DNA from: Allonocardiopsis opalescens
GTDB lineage: Bacteria; Actinomycetota; Actinomycetes; Streptosporangiales; Streptosporangiaceae
Reading direction: 5' to 3'
Assembly (NCBI RefSeq): GCF_003002095.1
Contig: NZ_PVZC01000001.1
Coordinates: 248,001 to 312,000 of the forward strand
Length of the DNA stretch: 64,000 nt
Position numbers and translations under genes: made by a program. Of this stretch, positions 60,055 through 64,000 are shown piece after piece (the first letter of the stretch is position 1; every line of letters starts with the position of its first letter). The notes beneath the pieces were generated by a model. The model worked only from the letters and a program-made list of their open reading frames with translations. It was not told the origin of the DNA and searched no databases.

Positions 60055-60729
60055 TCAACCGGTCCGGACCAGCAGCACGTCGAGCGTCCGCGGACCGTGC
60101 ACGCCCTCCACCCGGTCCAGCTCGATATCGCTGGTGGCCGAGGGGCCGCTGATCCAGGTCAGCGGCCTGGACGGGTCGAGCCGGGCCAGCGCCTGCGGCA
60201 CCGACGCGACCACCTGATCGGCCAGCACCACGCACAGGTGGCGGTCGGGGACCAGCGAGAGCGCCCGCCGCCCCTGCGCCGGGCCGCCGTCCAGCACGAT
60301 CGTGCCGGTCTCGGCGATCGCGACGGCGCAGCCGGTCAGCACCGCGTCGGCACGGTCCAACTCGGCCACGGCGAGCCCGTCGTCGCGCAGCAGCGCGGGC
60401 GCGCCGTCGGGCAGCGCACCGGTCCAGTCCGCCGGAACACCAGGCGGCAGCAGCAACCGGCCGGCGCCCCGCCCGGCCAGCAACTCGGCCACGGCCGCCC
60501 CGACCGCGGCGCCCGCGTCGCCCCCGGGCTCCACCGCCACCTCGCGCACCGACGCGCGGTAGTCGACCAGCCGGTCGGCCAGCAGCTCGAACAGTTCGGC
60601 TTCACCGCCACCGGCGTGCGCACGGTCGTAGTCGCGCACGACGGCGACGTCCTCGGGCCGCTCGTCGGCGGGAACGTCGGCCAGCGCGGCCCGCACCCGT
60701 GCCAGCACACGCTCACGTGAGCCGGTCAC
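60055..60729 (-). CDS. lutC: lactate utilization protein LutC (LUD domain)
   Basis: A 224-residue LUD-domain protein, with AIAETGTIVLDGGPAQGRRA and LSLVPDRHLCVVLADQVVAS, and a C-terminal ISGPSATSDIELDRVEGVHG typical of LutC. It is part of the LutABC L-lactate oxidation complex. The GTG start overlaps the lutB stop (GTGA). lutA is not adjacent here. Confidence 0.92.
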   Translation of the reverse strand: MTGSRERVLARVRAALADVPADERPEDVAVVRDYDRAHAGGGEAELFELLADRLVDYRASVREVAVEPGGDAGAAVGAAVAELLAGRGAGRLLLPPGVPADWTGALPDGAPALLRDDGLAVAELDRADAVLTGCAVAIAETGTIVLDGGPAQGRRALSLVPDRHLCVVLADQVVASVPQALARLDPSRPLTWISGPSATSDIELDRVEGVHGPRTLDVLLVRTG

Positions 60730-62168
60730 CGCGCACCTCCAGCCGCCGCGCCCCGGGTGCGCCGCCACCAGTCGCGGAAGGGCTCGGGCGGGATCTCGGG
60801 CACCTCGCGGGTGCTGGTCCATGCCGCGCCGGGGCCGGGGAGGTGGCGCGGGACCAAGTCGCGCATCCGCGAGGCGGCCCGCTGCAGGCGGGTCAGCCTG
60901 CGGTGGTCGCGCAGGGCCCAGCCCGCCGCGCCCATCGCCGCCTTCTCGGCGCGGTGGCCCGGTCCCTCGACCACCCGCGAGCGCAGGTGCACCAGCACCT
61001 CGGGGATGTCGATGGCCACCGGGCACACCTCGTAGCAGGCGCCGCACAGCGACGAGGCGTAGGGCAGCGCGGCGTCGGCCGCCGACATCCCGCCCGCGCC
61101 GTGCAACTGCGGGGTCAGGATCGCGCCGATCGGCCCCGGGTACACCGAACCGTAGGCGTGGCCCCCGGCCCGCTCGTAGACGGGGCAGATGTTCAGGCAG
61201 GCCGAGCAGCGGATGCAGCGCAGCGCCTGGCGGCCGACGGAGTCGGCGAGCACGTCGGTGCGGCCGTTGTCCAGCAGCACCAGGTGGAACTCCTGCGGGC
61301 CGTCGCCGGGGCTGACGCCTGTCCAGGTGGAGGTGTAGGGGTTCATCCGCTCCCCGGTGGAGGAGCGCGGCAGCAGCTGGAGGAAGACCTCCAGGTCGTC
61401 CCAGGTGGGCACCAGCTTCTCGATGCCGACCACGCTGATCAGCGTCTCGGGCAGGGTCAGGCACATCCGCCCGTTGCCCTCGGACTCCAGCACCACCAGG
61501 GTGCCGGTCTCGGCCACCGCGAAGTTCGCGCCGGAGATCCCCACCTTCGCCCGCAGGAAGCGCTCGCGCAGGTGCAGCCGCGCCGCCTCGGCCAGCGCGG
61601 CGGGCTCGTCGGTGAGGTCGGCGGGCGCCGGACGCCCCCAGTCGGCCATGGTGCGCAGGAAGATCTCGCGGATCTCGGCCCGGTTGCGGTGGATGGCCGG
61701 AACCAGGATGTGCGACGGGAGGTCGTCGCCCAGCTGCACGATCAGCTCGGCCAGGTCGGTCTCGTACGCGCTGATCCCGGCCTCGGCCAGCGCCTCGTTC
61801 AGCCCGATCTCCTGGGTGGCCATCGACTTGACCTTGACCACCTCGGTCTCCCCGGTGGCCTTCACCAGCCGCGTCACGATCGCGTTCGCCTCGGCCGCGT
61901 CGGCCGCCCAGTGGACGTGCCCGCCCGCCGCCGTCACCGCCGCCTCAAGCCGCTCCAGGTGCACATCCAGATGGCGGAGCGTGCGCTCCTTGATCGCCTT
62001 CCCGGCCGCCCGCAACCGCCCCCAGTCGTCCAACTCCCCGACGACGGCGGCCCGCCGGTCCCGGATCGTGTGCGTGGCCCGCCGCAGATTGTGCCGCAGC
62101 TGCGCGTTCCCCGCCGCCTCCCGAGCCGCCTCGGGGAAGGGCGGGATTCCGACGAAGGTGGCGGTCAT
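60726..62168 (-). CDS. lutB: lactate utilization iron-sulfur protein LutB
   Basis: A 480-residue protein with an N-terminal LUD domain (about 60-290, VKVKSMATQEIGLNEAL and GTLVVLESEGNGRM) and two [4Fe-4S] sites in the C-terminal part, CIRCSACLNICPVY and CGACYEVCPV. With LutA and LutC it oxidises L-lactate to pyruvate. ATG 62168 follows GGGAG at 5 nt. It is divergent from an XRE regulator. The usual first gene, lutA, is absent at this site. Confidence 0.93.
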   Translation of the reverse strand: MTATFVGIPPFPEAAREAAGNAQLRHNLRRATHTIRDRRAAVVGELDDWGRLRAAGKAIKERTLRHLDVHLERLEAAVTAAGGHVHWAADAAEANAIVTRLVKATGETEVVKVKSMATQEIGLNEALAEAGISAYETDLAELIVQLGDDLPSHILVPAIHRNRAEIREIFLRTMADWGRPAPADLTDEPAALAEAARLHLRERFLRAKVGISGANFAVAETGTLVVLESEGNGRMCLTLPETLISVVGIEKLVPTWDDLEVFLQLLPRSSTGERMNPYTSTWTGVSPGDGPQEFHLVLLDNGRTDVLADSVGRQALRCIRCSACLNICPVYERAGGHAYGSVYPGPIGAILTPQLHGAGGMSAADAALPYASSLCGACYEVCPVAIDIPEVLVHLRSRVVEGPGHRAEKAAMGAAGWALRDHRRLTRLQRAASRMRDLVPRHLPGPGAAWTSTREVPEIPPEPFRDWWRRTRGAAAGGAR

Positions 62169-62421
62169 ACCATCTCCCAGCGCCTCGGCTCGGCCGTACG
62201 GGTCCGGCGGTGCGGACATCGTATCGGTCGGCCCCGCTCCGGCCCGGAGCCGGACTCGCCCTGCCAGGGGCGTGTCTCGGCCGCCCTCCGCAGCCGCGGC
62301 GGCACCGGCACGCGGGGCGCGTCCTGCGGCGGGCCAATCCCACCGGGGGATGGCCCGATCCGCCACGGTGCGTCACCATGGCGGCGGGGAGAGCCAGCGG
62401 ACGAGGCAGGGGAGTCGGCAC

Positions 62422-63804
62422 ATGCCACCGGGAGCGTTCGGGCCGATCGAGATCCCGGCGTGGGCCTGGAACAGGGAGGCGACGCGCCGGATGCTGCGCG
62501 GTCGCGACATCGCGGCCCTGCTCCGCTTCGCCCAGCAGTATGGCGGCGCGAGCCAGAGCCGGATCGCCGCCGCCACCGGCATGGCGCAGGGCCGCATCAG
62601 CGAGATCGCCAACGGCAAGAAGGTCGTGACTTTGTTCGACGTCATCGAGCGCATCGCCGACGGGCTCACCATGCCGGACGAATGCCGGATGGCCCTTGGG
62701 CTGGCTCCTCGAAATCCGCCACAGGCCGACGCAGCTTCTCAGCGGGCGTCCAGACCAGCGGACACGATCTCCGCGATCCAGCGGCCATGGGAGGACGAGG
62801 CCGTGCAACGGCGCGAATTCATGGGGAAAGCCATGGGCCTGATGTCCTTGCCCGCCATCGACATGGACCAGTTGCGCCACGTCGCCGCAGCGCTCGAAAA
62901 CGCGGGCCGCTACCTGGACCGCTCTGTTGTCGACTACTTCGCTCAACAGATCACCGCGAACACCGGTCGCGACGGGGAGAACGGCCCCAGGACGACCCTG
63001 CCGCCCATGCTCGGCATCGTCGCCGCTATTGAGCGCTCAGCCCGGAACGTCAAGCCCGCGGTCCGCCGCGACCTGCTGAAGGTCGGTGCGCGGGGAGCTG
63101 AGTTCGTCGGCTGGCTGTATCGGGATGTCGGCATGGCGGAAATGGCGACGTACTGGCATGACCGGGCCATCGAATGGGCGCAGGAATCCGGTTACCACGC
63201 CATGCAGGGCTACGTGCTGCTGAAGAAAAGCCAAGCCGCATGGGACCAGCGTGACGGACTACGCATGCTCACGCTTGCCCAAGCAGCCCAGGAGAGCCAT
63301 TGGCGGCTTCCCCTTCGGATCCGTGCGGAGGCGGCTCAGCAGGAAGCCCGAGGGCACGCCATGCTCGGTGAGGATTTCCACGCCATGGAGCGCAAACTCG
63401 AGGACGCGCGTCGTCTGATGGCCGAAGCCGACGGCGGTGGCGACGGCGGCGAGGTCGCTCTTGGCTCGCACTACAACGCCGGACTGCTGGCCATGCAGAC
63501 CGCTATCGCGCAGTGCGAGGCCGGTCGGCCCGAAAGGGCCGTGGCGATATACGCGGCGGAATTGGCAGAAGGCGCTTTCTCTCGTCGCGACCACGGCTAT
63601 TTCCTGGCGTTGAAGGGCAACGCCTTGGCCATGGCGGACGAGCCCGACGAAGCGTGCGCCTCTGGTCTAGAGGCCTTGGCCGTGGCCGCCGAGACCGACT
63701 CGGTACGCACCACCGGCGAACTTCACCGCCTGCGGTCGCAGTTGCGGCCATGGAGCAACCGGCCGACTGTCCGGCAGTTCGTCGGAGCCCTCAGCGAGGT
63801 CTGA
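62422..63804 (+). CDS. XRE-family regulator with TPR-like C-terminal region
   Basis: A 460-residue protein. The XRE HTH (about 28-75) reads GGASQSRIAAATGMAQGRIS followed by EIANGKKVVTLFDVIERIAD. A long all-helical region (about 140-455) has repeated TPR-like helices (MATYWHDRAIEWAQESGYHA). Such HTH-TPR regulators are common in actinomycetes, often linked to signalling peptides, secondary metabolism or defence. ATG 62422 follows GGGGAG. Codon use is less GC-biased than flanking genes. It may regulate lutBC, from which it is divergent, but could be unrelated. Confidence 0.82.
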   Translation: MPPGAFGPIEIPAWAWNREATRRMLRGRDIAALLRFAQQYGGASQSRIAAATGMAQGRISEIANGKKVVTLFDVIERIADGLTMPDECRMALGLAPRNPPQADAASQRASRPADTISAIQRPWEDEAVQRREFMGKAMGLMSLPAIDMDQLRHVAAALENAGRYLDRSVVDYFAQQITANTGRDGENGPRTTLPPMLGIVAAIERSARNVKPAVRRDLLKVGARGAEFVGWLYRDVGMAEMATYWHDRAIEWAQESGYHAMQGYVLLKKSQAAWDQRDGLRMLTLAQAAQESHWRLPLRIRAEAAQQEARGHAMLGEDFHAMERKLEDARRLMAEADGGGDGGEVALGSHYNAGLLAMQTAIAQCEAGRPERAVAIYAAELAEGAFSRRDHGYFLALKGNALAMADEPDEACASGLEALAVAAETDSVRTTGELHRLRSQLRPWSNRPTVRQFVGALSEV

Positions 63805-63810
63805 GCCTCC

Positions 63811-64000
63811 CTAGTGGTCGGTGAACCACTCCGCGGCCGCACGGATCACCTCGGCCTGCCACTTCCGTGTCTGTGGCTGTCGGTACTCGGGATCGTCGTG
63901 CACCGCGAAGCCGTGCTGAGCACCCTCGATCTCCAGCAGCCGGGTTTCACCTGCGAGCCGCGAGACCGCCTGTCGGGAACTTTCGACCGGGATGAAGGTG
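63811..64000 (-). CDS. alpha/beta hydrolase, C-terminal end only (partial)
   Basis: The last 62 or so residues of a protein that runs off the window. LLEIEGAQHGFAVHDDPEYR contains the catalytic His of dienelactone-hydrolase-like alpha/beta hydrolases, and the C-terminus is EVIRAAAEWFTDH. The stop TAG is at 63813-63811. It is convergent with the XRE gene. Substrate unknown. Confidence 0.75.
   Translation of the reverse strand, partial: TFIPVESSRQAVSRLAGETRLLEIEGAQHGFAVHDDPEYRQPQTRKWQAEVIRAAAEWFTDH

Overview
The window is very GC-rich, densely coded DNA from an actinomycete. GTG and TTG starts are common and many neighbouring genes overlap by 4 nt. An Lsr2 nucleoid protein, a DUF6458 membrane protein and an RsbU/STAS partner-switch pair all point to Actinomycetota. 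A Streptosporangiales/Nocardiopsaceae-type genome is my guess, at low confidence. Two short stretches have visibly lower GC and look acquired: a DarTG locus (21.2-23.0 kb) and an XRE/TPR regulator (62.4-63.8 kb).

Layout. 0-4.1 kb: the end of a lipid or polyketide cluster with two ketosynthases in tandem, a TetR regulator, a LuxD-like acyl-ACP thioesterase and a ketoreductase-type SDR. 4.1-8.7 kb: a small membrane protein, a PP2C-like protein and a molybdate locus (HTH-TOBE regulator, modABC). 8.9-10.9 kb: a glycoside hydrolase and an SRPBCC protein. 10.9-20.4 kb: a selenocysteine island on the minus strand, selC-selA-selB-fdoG-fdoH-(tetR)-nrfD. Here fdoG is read through an in-frame UGA followed by a hairpin with a GGUCU loop. 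20.5-26.1 kb: an M50-like protease, darTG with a nonsense mutation in the toxin gene, an RsbU-like phosphatase with a STAS protein, and lsr2. 26.4-40.3 kb: a purine-degradation island (allantoicase, allantoinase, three-subunit xanthine dehydrogenase, 8-oxoguanine/guanine-type deaminase, uricase, HIU hydrolase, OHCU decarboxylase). It is interrupted by a sirtuin, a DUF6506 protein and a MarR regulator. 40.6-62.2 kb: mostly single genes, including an SGNH hydrolase, an AP-like membrane protein, endonuclease V, an SDR/TetR pair, paaN with its TetR, GDPD, MgtE, adenosine deaminase, endonuclease IV, a polyprenyl synthase, a GH18 chitinase and lutBC. 62.4-64 kb: the XRE/TPR regulator and the end of an alpha/beta hydrolase.

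How parts fit together. Molybdate uptake (ModABC) would feed two molybdoenzymes in the window, the seleno formate dehydrogenase and the xanthine dehydrogenase. selA, selB and selC are here, but selD (selenophosphate synthetase) is not, so it must lie elsewhere.

The most novel signal is a dispersed intergenic element of about 117 nt, present four times (copies at 29.4, 31.4, 32.8 and 58.9 kb). Each copy has two DnaA-box-like nonamers 30-31 nt apart, then after a near-constant 76-78 nt a conserved G-rich tail. In every copy the tail points toward the 3' end of a neighbouring gene. The second clear oddity is the darT toxin gene, interrupted by one in-frame TGA where the family has a Trp, beside an intact darG.
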